A DNA stretch of 64,000 nt from Propionibacteriales bacterium. GTDB taxonomy: Bacteria > Actinomycetota > Actinomycetes > Propionibacteriales > Nocardioidaceae. The notes below the pieces were generated by a model that had not been told where the DNA came from, made no database searches, and was given only the letters and a program-made list of their open reading frames with translations. Both the position numbers and the translations under genes were made by a program. The stretch is from assembly GCA_026392455.1 (NCBI GenBank), contig JAPLCB010000011.1:1-64000 (forward strand). The letters are read 5' to 3'. Below, one piece after another: positions 17,718 through 25,215 of the stretch (positions are counted from its first letter, which is position 1; the number at the start of each line of letters is the position of its first letter).

Positions 17718-19072
17718 TGACGATCCAACCGATGGCAACCGCAGTCCCGGTGCCCGCAGTTCCCGCGGGCACCGGGGAGGCGGCCGCGACGCCGGCCGAC
17801 TTCCTGGCGGCGTTGCTCGACGCGCTGGGCGGCGAACCGATGGATGGCGGACCGACAGGCGCCCCGGTAGCGGCCGCGGACGGCTGCCCGACCGTGGCTC
17901 CCGCGGGCGAGGATGCCGTCACCACCGCCGAGCCGACGGACGCGACCGACACGACCGTCGTCGCGCCGCCACCGATCGTGATCGACCCGGCCCTGGCCGC
18001 TCTGGCGCTCCAGCAGTCCCCGGCCACGCCGGTCGTCGACACCGGCGCGGCCCCGACGGAACCGCACGACGCGCGCCGCGGCACGCCGTCGGCAGCCGGC
18101 GTCGAGCACCGGGCCACCCCGGCCAGCCCCGCTACTCCCGCGGTACCGGCGAACCGGGCGACCCCGGCCGCAACCCTCGCTCCTGCCGCTCCCGGAGCGA
18201 CGCCGGAGCGCCCGACGGGTACGGCCAACGCCCCCGCCGTTCCCGCCACCCCGGCCGACTCCGACCGTGCGGACGGGACCAGCCCCGAGGCCGCGACCGG
18301 GCCTGCAGCACCCCACGGCCACCGACCCGTCGGTGTGGGCACCGGAGCCTCAGGAGCCGACGCGGACCCGATGTCGGAGCACGGTTCCGAGGCCGGCAGC
18401 CCGGCTACCCCGGCGACCCCGGCCACCCCAGCCACCCCGGCGAGCTCGGCCGGCCCGGCCACCCCGGCGACCCCGGCCAGCCCGGCACTGCCGACCGCAG
18501 CCGTCGCCCCACCGACGGCGGTCGCGCCGGCCGCCGCGGCGCCGGCTCCGCTGGTGGCCAACACCAACCCGCTGGACCAGGTCTCGGCCCAGGTCTTCCC
18601 CGAGGTGACCGGTCTGGTCAGCCGCGGCAACGGCACCCACCGGATCACGATGACCCTGAACCCCGAACAGCTCGGTGAGGTCCGCGTCGTGATGACGATG
18701 CGCGACGGTGCCGTGCACGTCCGGATGGCGGCCGGCAGCGAGGCCCGAGCGGCACTCCTGGACGGATCCCCGGAGCTGTCCAGGTTGCTGGAGACCGCCG
18801 GTGCGACCGACACCCGGATCGTCGTCCGCGAGCTTCCGGCGGCCGCACTCTCCCCCACGAACCCCCACTCCGGATCGACGAGCACCCTGCTCGGCGGCGA
18901 CCGGGGACCAGATCAGCACGCAGGGACGCGTGCTGACCACCAGGCCAGGGACGGCTCCGACCACAGCAACCGGAGGTCCGCACGGGCCGACGGTGCGATC
19001 CCGGGGCTTGCCCCGCGGTCGATCCAGTCGGTCACCGACACCCGCGTCGCGGGCGTCGACCTGACCATGTGA
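17717..19072 (+). CDS. fliK: FliK hook-length control protein
   Basis: 451 residues. The N-terminal two-thirds is low complexity, rich in Ala, Pro and Thr. The C-terminal FliK core is at about 305-375: HRITMTLNPEQLGEVRVVM, then GAVHVRMAAGS and LPELSRLLETAGA-type helix. FliK measures hook length and switches export from hook to filament substrates. The expanded Pro/Ala region may act as the ruler. It precedes flgD and flgE as expected. Confidence 0.88.
   Translation: MTIQPMATAVPVPAVPAGTGEAAATPADFLAALLDALGGEPMDGGPTGAPVAAADGCPTVAPAGEDAVTTAEPTDATDTTVVAPPPIVIDPALAALALQQSPATPVVDTGAAPTEPHDARRGTPSAAGVEHRATPASPATPAVPANRATPAATLAPAAPGATPERPTGTANAPAVPATPADSDRADGTSPEAATGPAAPHGHRPVGVGTGASGADADPMSEHGSEAGSPATPATPATPATPASSAGPATPATPASPALPTAAVAPPTAVAPAAAAPAPLVANTNPLDQVSAQVFPEVTGLVSRGNGTHRITMTLNPEQLGEVRVVMTMRDGAVHVRMAAGSEARAALLDGSPELSRLLETAGATDTRIVVRELPAAALSPTNPHSGSTSTLLGGDRGPDQHAGTRADHQARDGSDHSNRRSARADGAIPGLAPRSIQSVTDTRVAGVDLTM
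18400..18490 (+). repeat. Ala-Thr-Pro coding repeat inside fliK
   Basis: Codes for a tandem run based on PATPATPAT and PAS units at roughly FliK residues 229-258. It is built from near-identical 9-bp units (such as CCGGCCACC and CCGGCGACC). Such a tract could change length by slippage and so alter the length of the FliK ruler. Confidence 0.7.
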
Positions 19073-19084
19073 AGGAGGCACACC

Positions 19085-19534
19085 ATGTCCATCCCTGCGA
19101 CCGAGGCCGTGACGTCCGGCATGTCCGGCATGTTCGGCACCGCCGGAACACCGGGCACAGCAGGTACGGCTGACAAGGAGATGTTCCTGCAGCTCCTGGT
19201 CGCGCAGATGCGCTACCAGGACCCGATGAACCCGACGGACTCGAGCCAGTTCCTGGCGCAGTCCGCCCAGTTCACGGCGCTGGAGAAGATGCAGGACGTC
19301 GCCGACAAGACCGCGCAGCTCTTCCAGGCCCAGATCTCGTTCGGGGCCAGCGGGCTGATCGGCAAGACCGTCACCTGGAACGACTCCGACGGGGTCAAGC
19401 AGACCGGTCAGGTCAAGGGCGTCACCTTCGGCGCGGACGGTCCAGTCCTGGACGTCGGGGCGAAGGACCCGCTCTCGATCGCCTCCGTGCTCTCCGTCAA
19501 CGACGGCTCCACGCCCACCGCCGCTTCGGCCTAG
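19085..19534 (+). CDS. flgD: FlgD hook-cap assembly protein
   Basis: 149 residues. It carries the core motif MFLQLLVAQMRYQDPMNPTD followed by SSQFLAQSAQFTALEKMQ and a C-terminal SLIGKTV-type beta region (SGLIGKTVTWNDSDG). It lacks the long C-terminal Ig-like domains of enteric FlgD, a common short form in Gram-positives. FlgD caps the growing hook for FlgE insertion. An AAGGAGG-like site lies 12 nt after the fliK stop. Confidence 0.94.
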   Translation: MSIPATEAVTSGMSGMFGTAGTPGTAGTADKEMFLQLLVAQMRYQDPMNPTDSSQFLAQSAQFTALEKMQDVADKTAQLFQAQISFGASGLIGKTVTWNDSDGVKQTGQVKGVTFGADGPVLDVGAKDPLSIASVLSVNDGSTPTAASA

Positions 19535-19545
19535 ACCCACCCACC

Positions 19546-19567
19546 AGTTAGACCTACCTCTAGTTAG
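19546..19567 (+). repeat. short direct repeat AGTTAG before flgE
   Basis: AGTTAG occurs at 19546-19551 and again at 19562-19567, 16 nt apart, in the 42-bp gap between flgD and flgE (contexts CAGTTAGACC and TAGTTAGGAC). It is unusually AT-rich for this operon and may mark a binding site or an internal promoter. Function unknown. Confidence 0.35.
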
Positions 19568-19576
19568 GACGACACC

Positions 19577-20431
19577 ATGCTTCGCTCGCTCTTCGCCGGA
19601 ATCTCCGGTCTCCGCGTCAACCAGACCATGCTCGACGTGACCGGCAACAACATCGCCAACGCGAACACCACCGGCTTCAAGTCCAGCTCCACGGTCTTCC
19701 AGGACACCCTGAGCCAGATGCTCACCGGGGCCTCGGCCTCGAACGCCAACCGTGGCGGCACCAACCCGATCCAGGTCGGTCTCGGGGTCCAGCTGGCTGC
19801 GACCAACGCCAACTTCACCCAGGGTTCGACCCAGACCACCGGGCGTCCGACCGACCTGATGATCCAGGGCGACGGCTTCTTCGTGACCACCAAGGGCAAC
19901 GAGCAGCTGTACACCCGGGCCGGGGCGTTCACCTTCGACAACGCCGGGACCTTGGTCGGCCCCACCGGGAACCGGGTCCAGGGGTACGCGGTCGACATCG
20001 CAGGCCTGCCGACCGGAGGTCTGATCGACGTCACCCTCGACTACACGGCCCTGGCTGACCCGGTCCCGCCGGGCGTGCTGCTGACGTCGTACAACATCGG
20101 CAGCGACGGCAAGCTCCGCGGCATCTTCGACGACGGGATCCAGCGCGACATGGCGCAGATCGCGATCGCCGACTTCAACAACCCGATGGGTCTGGAGAAG
20201 GTCGGCGAGACGTCGTACCGGGAGTCCTCGAACTCCGGTGCCGCGAACGTGTCCACCCCCGGGAGCGGCCGCAACGGCACCCTCGTCGGCGGCGCGCTGG
20301 AGATGTCCAACGTCGACCTGGCGGCCGAGTTCACCAACCTGATCCTGGCCCAGCGCGGTTTCCAGGCGAGCTCGCGCGTGATCACCACCTCCGACCAGGT
20401 CCTCGAGGACCTGGTCAACATCAAGCGCTGA
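19577..20431 (+). CDS. flgE: FlgE-type flagellar hook protein, short form
   Basis: 284 residues. N-terminal axial motif LDVTGNNIANANTTGFKSS, then GLGVQLAATNANFTQGSTQTTG and DLMIQGDGFFV. The C-terminus has EKVGETSYRESSNSG, GALEMSNVDLAAEFTNLILA and QRGFQASSRVITTSDQVLEDL. These fit FlgE rather than FlgG. It is shorter than typical hook proteins (often about 400 residues), so the surface-exposed middle domain is reduced. No flgF or flgG gene is in the window. It ends the operon before a strong hairpin. Confidence 0.9.
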   Translation: MLRSLFAGISGLRVNQTMLDVTGNNIANANTTGFKSSSTVFQDTLSQMLTGASASNANRGGTNPIQVGLGVQLAATNANFTQGSTQTTGRPTDLMIQGDGFFVTTKGNEQLYTRAGAFTFDNAGTLVGPTGNRVQGYAVDIAGLPTGGLIDVTLDYTALADPVPPGVLLTSYNIGSDGKLRGIFDDGIQRDMAQIAIADFNNPMGLEKVGETSYRESSNSGAANVSTPGSGRNGTLVGGALEMSNVDLAAEFTNLILAQRGFQASSRVITTSDQVLEDLVNIKR

Positions 20432-20464
20432 TCCAGCTAGCCAGCGCCGAGCTCCACGCTAGGC

Positions 20465-20513
20465 CCGAGTGGCAGGTGAGACCCGTTCCCTGGGTCGCTC
20501 ACCTGCCACTCGG
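20465..20513 (+). terminator. terminator hairpin after flgE
   Basis: A perfect 16-bp inverted repeat: CCGAGTGGCAGGTGAG (20465-20480) and its complement at 20498-20513, with an inner ACCC/GGGT pair in the loop. No T-run follows. It lies 33 nt after the flgE stop. Its long perfect stem could also be a repeated intergenic element. The rest of 20432-20658 holds the AT-rich region before the GH16 gene. Confidence 0.7.
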
Positions 20514-20549
20514 CGCTTGTCGGGCTGATCCCAACACCACCAGCCCCTT

Positions 20550-20586
20550 TTGTGACAAACGTCCTAATTCGGACAAAAGCCGCTAA
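20550..20586 (+). promoter_or_regulatory. AT-rich palindromic site before the GH16 gene
   Basis: CTTTTGTGACAAACGTCC, then TAATTC, then GGACAAAAG. The core GTCC-TAATTC-GGAC is a palindrome, and the outer CTTTTGT and ACAAAAG can also pair. It lies about 75-110 nt upstream of the GH16 start in an otherwise GC-rich region. A regulator site or leader element is likely; I cannot name the regulator. Confidence 0.45.
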
Positions 20587-20658
20587 ATTGATATCGGGGG
20601 TACTCCCGCACGCTTCTGCCGTGAACGCGTCGCTGCCCTCACGAGGAGGGACTGCGCC

Positions 20659-21540
20659 ATGAGGAAGACCATCGTCAGCCTGTTGACCATCGTCATCGGG
20701 ACCGTCGCCCTGGCCGGGCCGGCCGATGCCGCGAGACGCAAGCCGCCGCCCCCGCCGCCCCCGACCACCGACGCCTGCGGAACGGTGCTGGCCAAGGCCG
20801 ACGGGACGCCGTGGAGCTGCACCTTCGCCGACAACTTCGACGGCACCGCCCTGAACCGCGCCAACTGGCTCCCGCAGACCCAGTTCGCGATGGGGACCCA
20901 GGCCGCCCACACCTGCTACGCCGACGACCCGTCCACCATCTCGGTCGCGAACGGCGCCCTGAACCTGACCATGCGCAAGGTCGCCACCCCGGTCTCCTGC
21001 ACCTTCGGCGGCATGTCAGGCCCCACCAACTACGTCAGCGGCAGCGTGATGACCTACCGGCTCTTCAGCCAGCAGTACGGACGCTTCGAGGCCCGGATCA
21101 AGAACACCGCCACCACCGCCCCCGGCCTGCACGAAGCGTTCTGGCTCTGGCCCGACGACCGCTACTCCGACGGCACCGTCTGGCCCTACGCCGGCGAGAT
21201 CGACATCAGCGAGACCTACTCGGTCTACGCGAACCTGTCGATCCCGTTCCTGCACTACAGCGCCGACGCCTACGGCGCTCAACCCGGCCTGAACACCGCC
21301 TGGAACTGCACGGCGTACCGCGGTGTCTGGAACACTTACACCCTCGAGTGGACCGCGACCAAGCTCCAGATCTTCGTCAACGGCACTTCCTGCCTGGTGA
21401 ACACCTCCGGCGACCCCGCCTTCGCCAAGCCGTACATCATGGCTCTCACCCAGGGCATGGGGACCACCGGCAACGTCTACGACGGTCGGGCCCCGCTCCC
21501 GGCCACCATGAGCGTGGACTACGTCAAGGTCTGGAAGTAG
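20659..21540 (+). CDS. secreted glycoside hydrolase family 16 protein
   Basis: 293 residues with a signal peptide (KTIVSLLTIVIGTVALAGPADA, cut near residue 24) and a short Pro-rich linker. The GH16 active site ExDxxE is intact: Glu180 and Glu185 in GEIDISETY. FADNFDGTALNRANW and the C-terminal MSVDYVKVWK are also typical. GH16 enzymes cleave beta-1,3 or beta-1,4 glucans and galactans; the substrate is not determined. It has a strong site GAGGAGGG before ATG. It sits alone between two flagellar transcription units with terminators on both sides, so it is a separate unit. Confidence 0.92.
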   Translation: MRKTIVSLLTIVIGTVALAGPADAARRKPPPPPPPTTDACGTVLAKADGTPWSCTFADNFDGTALNRANWLPQTQFAMGTQAAHTCYADDPSTISVANGALNLTMRKVATPVSCTFGGMSGPTNYVSGSVMTYRLFSQQYGRFEARIKNTATTAPGLHEAFWLWPDDRYSDGTVWPYAGEIDISETYSVYANLSIPFLHYSADAYGAQPGLNTAWNCTAYRGVWNTYTLEWTATKLQIFVNGTSCLVNTSGDPAFAKPYIMALTQGMGTTGNVYDGRAPLPATMSVDYVKVWK

Positions 21541-21563
21541 CGCCAGCTGCCTGACCTGGCACC

Positions 21564-21599
21564 CGAACGGCCCGTCCCGGCACCGGGACGGGCCGTTCG
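21564..21599 (+). terminator. terminator hairpin after the GH16 gene
   Basis: A perfect 17-bp stem: CGAACGGCCCGTCCCGG (21564-21580), 2-nt loop, complement at 21583-21599, starting 24 nt after the stop codon. No T-run. The rest of the 208-bp gap to flbD contains the FliA-like promoter described next and a CCTAGAACCTAGG palindrome at about 21713. Confidence 0.8.
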
Positions 21600-21655
21600 T
21601 CGTCCCGGACCGGGACCTTGGGCTCGAATTCGCCGAACCCCGGCCGACAAGTCCC

Positions 21656-21682
21656 TCAGGTAGCCCGGTCACGGGCCGATCA
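21656..21682 (+). promoter_or_regulatory. FliA-like promoter of the flbD-motAB-fliL unit
   Basis: TCAGGTAG, 11 nt, GCCGATCA. The -10 box matches the FliA consensus GCCGATAA in 7 of 8 positions, and the -35 box shares TnAnGT with TAAAGTTT. Here the flbD start is 66 nt downstream and has its own ribosome site (GGAAGG), so this transcript would have a normal leader, unlike cheB, cheR and fliM. Confidence 0.65.
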
Positions 21683-21748
21683 GAGATCTCGAAGGGCCAA
21701 GGACGGCCCTGACCTAGAACCTAGGTACGTGCACACGGAAGGTGCGCC

Positions 21749-22057
21749 ATGATCACGCTGACCCGTCTCTCGGGATCGGTGTTCGTTCTGAACGCCGACC
21801 TGATCGAGCGCATCGACGCCACCCCCGACTCGGTCGTCACCCTGGTGGACGGCAAGAAGTACGTCGTGGCCGAGTCCCTCTCGGAGATCATCGACGAGAT
21901 CCGGATCTACCGGGCCGAGGTGATCGCGGTGAGCGCCCACCTCGCCGACGTCTCGTTGGTCGACCCGGCACCGCCCACGCGGAGCCACGAGAGCGGCCAG
22001 GAGCGTCCTCTCGCGACCGTCGCCACCCTGCCGTCCGCTTCCCACGGGGAGCGCTGA
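21749..22057 (+). CDS. flbD: FlbD family flagellar protein
   Basis: 102 residues. The conserved part is N-terminal: MITLTRLSGSVFVLNADLIE, then RIDATPDSVVTLVDGKKYVV and ESLSEIIDEIRIYRAEVI. The tail is low complexity. This is the small FlbD (YlzI/FlbEa) type found in Gram-positive flagellar operons, not the Caulobacter regulator of the same name. Function is unclear. The stop overlaps the motA start by 1 nt. Confidence 0.88.
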   Translation: MITLTRLSGSVFVLNADLIERIDATPDSVVTLVDGKKYVVAESLSEIIDEIRIYRAEVIAVSAHLADVSLVDPAPPTRSHESGQERPLATVATLPSASHGER

Positions 22058-22827
22058 TGGACCTCGCCCCCACCATCGGGATCGGTGGCGGTTTCGCCGT
22101 CGTCGTAGCCGCGAACGTGCTCGAGGGCGGCAACCCGATGAGCCTGCTCCTCGGCCCCCCGCTGATGCTCGTCTTCGGCACCACCATCCTGATCTGCGTC
22201 GCCGGCGGCACGATGATGGATGCCAAGAACATCCCCAAGTCGCTCAAACGCGCCTTCACCGGCAAGGTCGAACCGGCGGCCGCGATGATCCCCGAGGTCG
22301 TCGGCCTCGCCGAGCGTGCCCGCCGGGAAGGGCTGCTCGCCCTGGAGGAGTCGATCTCCACCATCGACGACCCGTTCCTGGTCAAGGGCGTCACGATGGC
22401 GATCGACGGCACCGACCCCGAGGAGGTCCGCGACATCCTCGAGGCCGAGGTCTACGCCAAGAAGTCCGAGGACAAGCAGGGAGCGAAGTTCTTCGCCGAC
22501 GCCGGCGCGTACGCGCCGACGATCGGGATCATCGGCACCGTGATGGGTCTGGTGCACGTGCTGGAGAACCTGGCCGCACCCGAGGAGCTGGGTCACCTGA
22601 TCGCGGCGGCCTTCGTCGCCACCCTGTGGGGGGTCACCTCGGCGAACGTGATCTTCCTGCCCCTGGCCAGCCGGCTCAAGCGGCTCAGCGAGCTGGAGGT
22701 CGCCCGGATGGAGCTGGCGATCGAAGGCGTCTGGGCGATCCAGTCCGGGGCCAACCCGCGGATCATCGCGCAGAAGCTGCGCTCGCTGCTGCCCGCCGGT
22801 CAGCAGCCCGAGGCCGAGGCAGCGTGA
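22057..22827 (+). CDS. motA: MotA stator protein
   Basis: 256 residues. Four membrane segments, the first at about 5-20 (IGIGGGFAVVVAANVLEGG), then LMLVFGTTILICVAGGT, and a C-terminal pair in the region GAYAPTIGIIGTVMGLVHVL and LIAAAFVATLWGVTSANVIFLP. The cytoplasmic loop between carries the charged FliG-facing segment. With MotB it forms the ion-driven stator. The start is fixed by the TGATG overlap with flbD. Confidence 0.95.
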   Translation: MDLAPTIGIGGGFAVVVAANVLEGGNPMSLLLGPPLMLVFGTTILICVAGGTMMDAKNIPKSLKRAFTGKVEPAAAMIPEVVGLAERARREGLLALEESISTIDDPFLVKGVTMAIDGTDPEEVRDILEAEVYAKKSEDKQGAKFFADAGAYAPTIGIIGTVMGLVHVLENLAAPEELGHLIAAAFVATLWGVTSANVIFLPLASRLKRLSELEVARMELAIEGVWAIQSGANPRIIAQKLRSLLPAGQQPEAEAA

Positions 22828-22828
22828 C

Positions 22829-23737
22829 ATGTCAGCGCGACGAAAGCGTCATGACGACCACGAGGAGCACGAGAACCACGAACGCTGGTTGGTCACCTAC
22901 GCCGACATGGTGACCCTGCTGATGGTGCTGTTCATCGTCATGTTCGCGATGAGCCAGGTCGACCAGAAGAAGTTCAACGCGCTCAAGACCGGCCTGGCGG
23001 CCGGCTTCGGTCAGTCCACCTCCTTGCACGACGGCTCCGAGTCGATCCTCGACCAGCCCGGCCTCGCGATCACGGCGCCGATCGCCCCGAACAAGAACGC
23101 CGTCGAGGTCAAGGAGGTGAAGACCTCCGCCGAGTCCAAGGCGATCGCAGACCACGAGGACCTCAAGCGCAAGATGCAGTACAACGACGCCAGCGCCGAG
23201 GTGTCCCGGCTCGCCGGCGTCCTCGCCCGGTTGCAGGAAGCCCTGGAGAAGAACCACCTCACCGAAGACGTCCAAGCCACGATCGACGACCGCGGCCTGG
23301 TGGTCAGCCTGGTCTCCAAGCACATCGTCTTCGAACCGAACCTGGCTTCGCTCACGGCTCGGGGACAGCTGCTGGTCGACACCCTGGCTCCGGTCCTGCG
23401 CGACATCCCTGACCCGTTGCAGATCGACGGTCACACCAACCAGGTGAAGGTGAAGCCGAAGTACTACCCCACCGACTGGGAGCTCTCGTCGGCCCGCGCG
23501 ATCACGGTGCTCCGACGCCTGGTCGAGGTCGACCGGCTGCCCAACGAACGGCTCACCGCCTCGGCCTTCGGCCACACCAAGCCCCTGATCGACCCGTCCA
23601 GGCCGGGCTCGCAGGCGATCAACAAGCGGGTCGACATCGTGGTGCTCTCCACGCTGCCGAGCGAGACCAAGGACCGGTTCAAGGACGTCCTGGAGAACGA
23701 CAAGAAGAACACCGCCCAAGGAGGGCCGCACCCATGA
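22829..23737 (+). CDS. motB: MotB stator protein
   Basis: 302 residues. A His-rich N-terminus (RKRHDDHEEHENHERW) precedes the single membrane helix with the ion-binding Asp26 in TYADMVTLLMVLFIVMFAM. The C-terminal OmpA-like peptidoglycan-binding domain has IDGHTNQVKVKP and ELSSARAITVLRRLVE. MotB anchors the stator and carries the proton (or sodium) site. A 4-nt overlap with fliL follows. Confidence 0.95.
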   Translation: MSARRKRHDDHEEHENHERWLVTYADMVTLLMVLFIVMFAMSQVDQKKFNALKTGLAAGFGQSTSLHDGSESILDQPGLAITAPIAPNKNAVEVKEVKTSAESKAIADHEDLKRKMQYNDASAEVSRLAGVLARLQEALEKNHLTEDVQATIDDRGLVVSLVSKHIVFEPNLASLTARGQLLVDTLAPVLRDIPDPLQIDGHTNQVKVKPKYYPTDWELSSARAITVLRRLVEVDRLPNERLTASAFGHTKPLIDPSRPGSQAINKRVDIVVLSTLPSETKDRFKDVLENDKKNTAQGGPHP

Positions 23738-24174
23738 CCGTGACAGCGATGGCACCGACCGCCACTCCCGCAGCCGAGGAGGGGACCCCGAAGAAGAGCA
23801 AGAAGAAGCTGATCATCATCGTGGTCGGCGTGCTGGCCCTGGTGGGCGGCATCTACTACATGTTCCTGATGCCGAAGCCGGAGAAGCCACCCGAGCCCGG
23901 TGAGGTGGTCGCGCTCGAGCCCATCCAGATCAACCTCGGCGAGGAGCACTACCTCCGGATCGGGCTGGCGCTCCAGCTGACCACCAAGGCGAAGGAGGCC
24001 GACGGGAGCAAGGCTCTGGACGCCGCGATCGCGCTCTTCTCCGGCCTGCCGGTGGAGGAGGTCAACAACCCCAAGCACCGCAAGGAGCTCAAGAAGGAGC
24101 TGGAGACCGAGCTCGTCGAGCTGTACGAGAAGGAAGTGATGGGGGTGTACTTCACCGAGTTCGTCACCCAGTAG
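23734..24174 (+). CDS. fliL: FliL basal-body associated protein
   Basis: 146 residues. A Lys-rich start (KKSKKKL) precedes one membrane helix at about 27-46 (IIIVVGVLALVGGIYYMF) and an extracytoplasmic domain with EPIQINLGEEHYLRIGLALQ and the end VYFTEFVTQ. FliL surrounds the stator and supports torque. It ends 72 nt before fliM, where a new promoter is seen. Confidence 0.92.
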   Translation: MTVTAMAPTATPAAEEGTPKKSKKKLIIIVVGVLALVGGIYYMFLMPKPEKPPEPGEVVALEPIQINLGEEHYLRIGLALQLTTKAKEADGSKALDAAIALFSGLPVEEVNNPKHRKELKKELETELVELYEKEVMGVYFTEFVTQ

Positions 24175-24211
24175 CCGGTTCGGTGGTGGTCCAGACCACC
24201 ACTTCAAACGC

Positions 24212-24238
24212 TCAGGTCCGCTCACGGGGCGCCGATAC
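24212..24238 (+). promoter_or_regulatory. FliA-like promoter of fliM
   Basis: TCAGGTCC, 11 nt, GCCGATAC. It is the closest match in geometry and -35 sequence to the box before flbD. The GTG start of fliM begins 8 nt after the -10 box and no ribosome site is visible between them, so the message would be leaderless or nearly so. Confidence 0.65.
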
Positions 24239-24246
24239 GTCACCAC

Positions 24247-25215
24247 GTGAGCTTCCTAGCGTCGGCCCCCGGGCAGTTGTCCGCACCCCGTTCCGGGACT
24301 GCGGGGGCCCGGACGCGCCGTCGTAGCGGTGCCGAGCCGGTCGCGTACGACTTCCGTCGACCGATCCAGCTGTCGCGCGAGCACTCCCGGATCCTGCAGC
24401 TCGGTTTCGACGGGTTCGCACGCCAGGCGACCACCGTCTTCACCTCGTCGTTGCGGACCGTCTGCGCGGCCTCGTTGACGACCATCGAGCAACGCAGCTA
24501 CGCCGAGTACGTCGACTCGCTGGACGCCTCGACGTACCTGACCATGTTCGCCGCCGACCCGATGCCCGGTCTCGGCGTGCTCGAGATCCCGTTGACCGCG
24601 ACGATGTCCTGCGTCGACCACATGCTCGGCGGGCCCGGCACCGCCGACCAGCCGCAGCGCCCCCTGACCGAGATCGAGGCCGGGGTGATCGGCGGTCTGA
24701 TCGAGCGGCTCCTGAGCGAGATGCGGTACTCGCTGGCCGGCATCGTGCCGTTGGAACCGACCATCACCGGCGTCGAGTACAGCCCCCAGTTCGCCCAGGT
24801 CGCCGGCGCCGCCGACGTGATGGTGGTGGCCTCGTTCGACCTCCGGGTGGACGACCGGCCGCACAAGATGACCGTCTGCCTCCCGTTCAGCGGACTGCTG
24901 CCACACCTGGCCAGCGCCGCGGCACCGGCACCCGCCTCCGACCGCGAGCGCGCCAAGCGCGCCCAGGCCGCCGAGCTTCTCCAGGCCCAGTTCGCCGAGG
25001 TCCCGCTCGAGGTCGGCGTCAGGTTCCGCTCCACCCGGCTGCGGCCGGACGCGCTGAGCGAGCTCAAGCCCGGTGACGTGGTCCGGCTGGCCCACCCCTC
25101 CTCGGCACCCCTCGACGTCACCGTCGACGACACCGTCTTCGCACACGCCACCGCCGGCGCCCAGGGTCAGCGTCTCGCTGCCCTGATCGTCGGCACTCGT
25201 AAGGAGATCCAATGA
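24247..25215 (+). CDS. fliM: FliM motor switch protein lacking the CheY-docking peptide
   Basis: 322 residues, GTG start. The middle domain is recognisable from YDFRRPIQLSREHSRILQLG (residue about 38 on), through MLGGPG and LTEIEAGVIGGLIERLL, to MTVCLPFSGLLPHL. The C-terminal SpoA region has LEVGVRFRSTRLRPDAL and LKPGDVVRLAHPSSAPLDV. The N-terminus (about 35 residues, AGARTRRRSGAEPVA) is basic and has no LSQDEIDALL-type motif, which in other bacteria binds CheY-P. FliM links FliG to FliN in the C-ring. It overlaps fliN by 4 nt. Confidence 0.93.
   Translation: MSFLASAPGQLSAPRSGTAGARTRRRSGAEPVAYDFRRPIQLSREHSRILQLGFDGFARQATTVFTSSLRTVCAASLTTIEQRSYAEYVDSLDASTYLTMFAADPMPGLGVLEIPLTATMSCVDHMLGGPGTADQPQRPLTEIEAGVIGGLIERLLSEMRYSLAGIVPLEPTITGVEYSPQFAQVAGAADVMVVASFDLRVDDRPHKMTVCLPFSGLLPHLASAAAPAPASDRERAKRAQAAELLQAQFAEVPLEVGVRFRSTRLRPDALSELKPGDVVRLAHPSSAPLDVTVDDTVFAHATAGAQGQRLAALIVGTRKEIQ

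Noticed and set aside
21713-21725. CCTAGAACCTAGG palindrome before flbD as an operator
   Set aside because: Too short and single in the window to claim a regulator; mentioned only as part of the gap.
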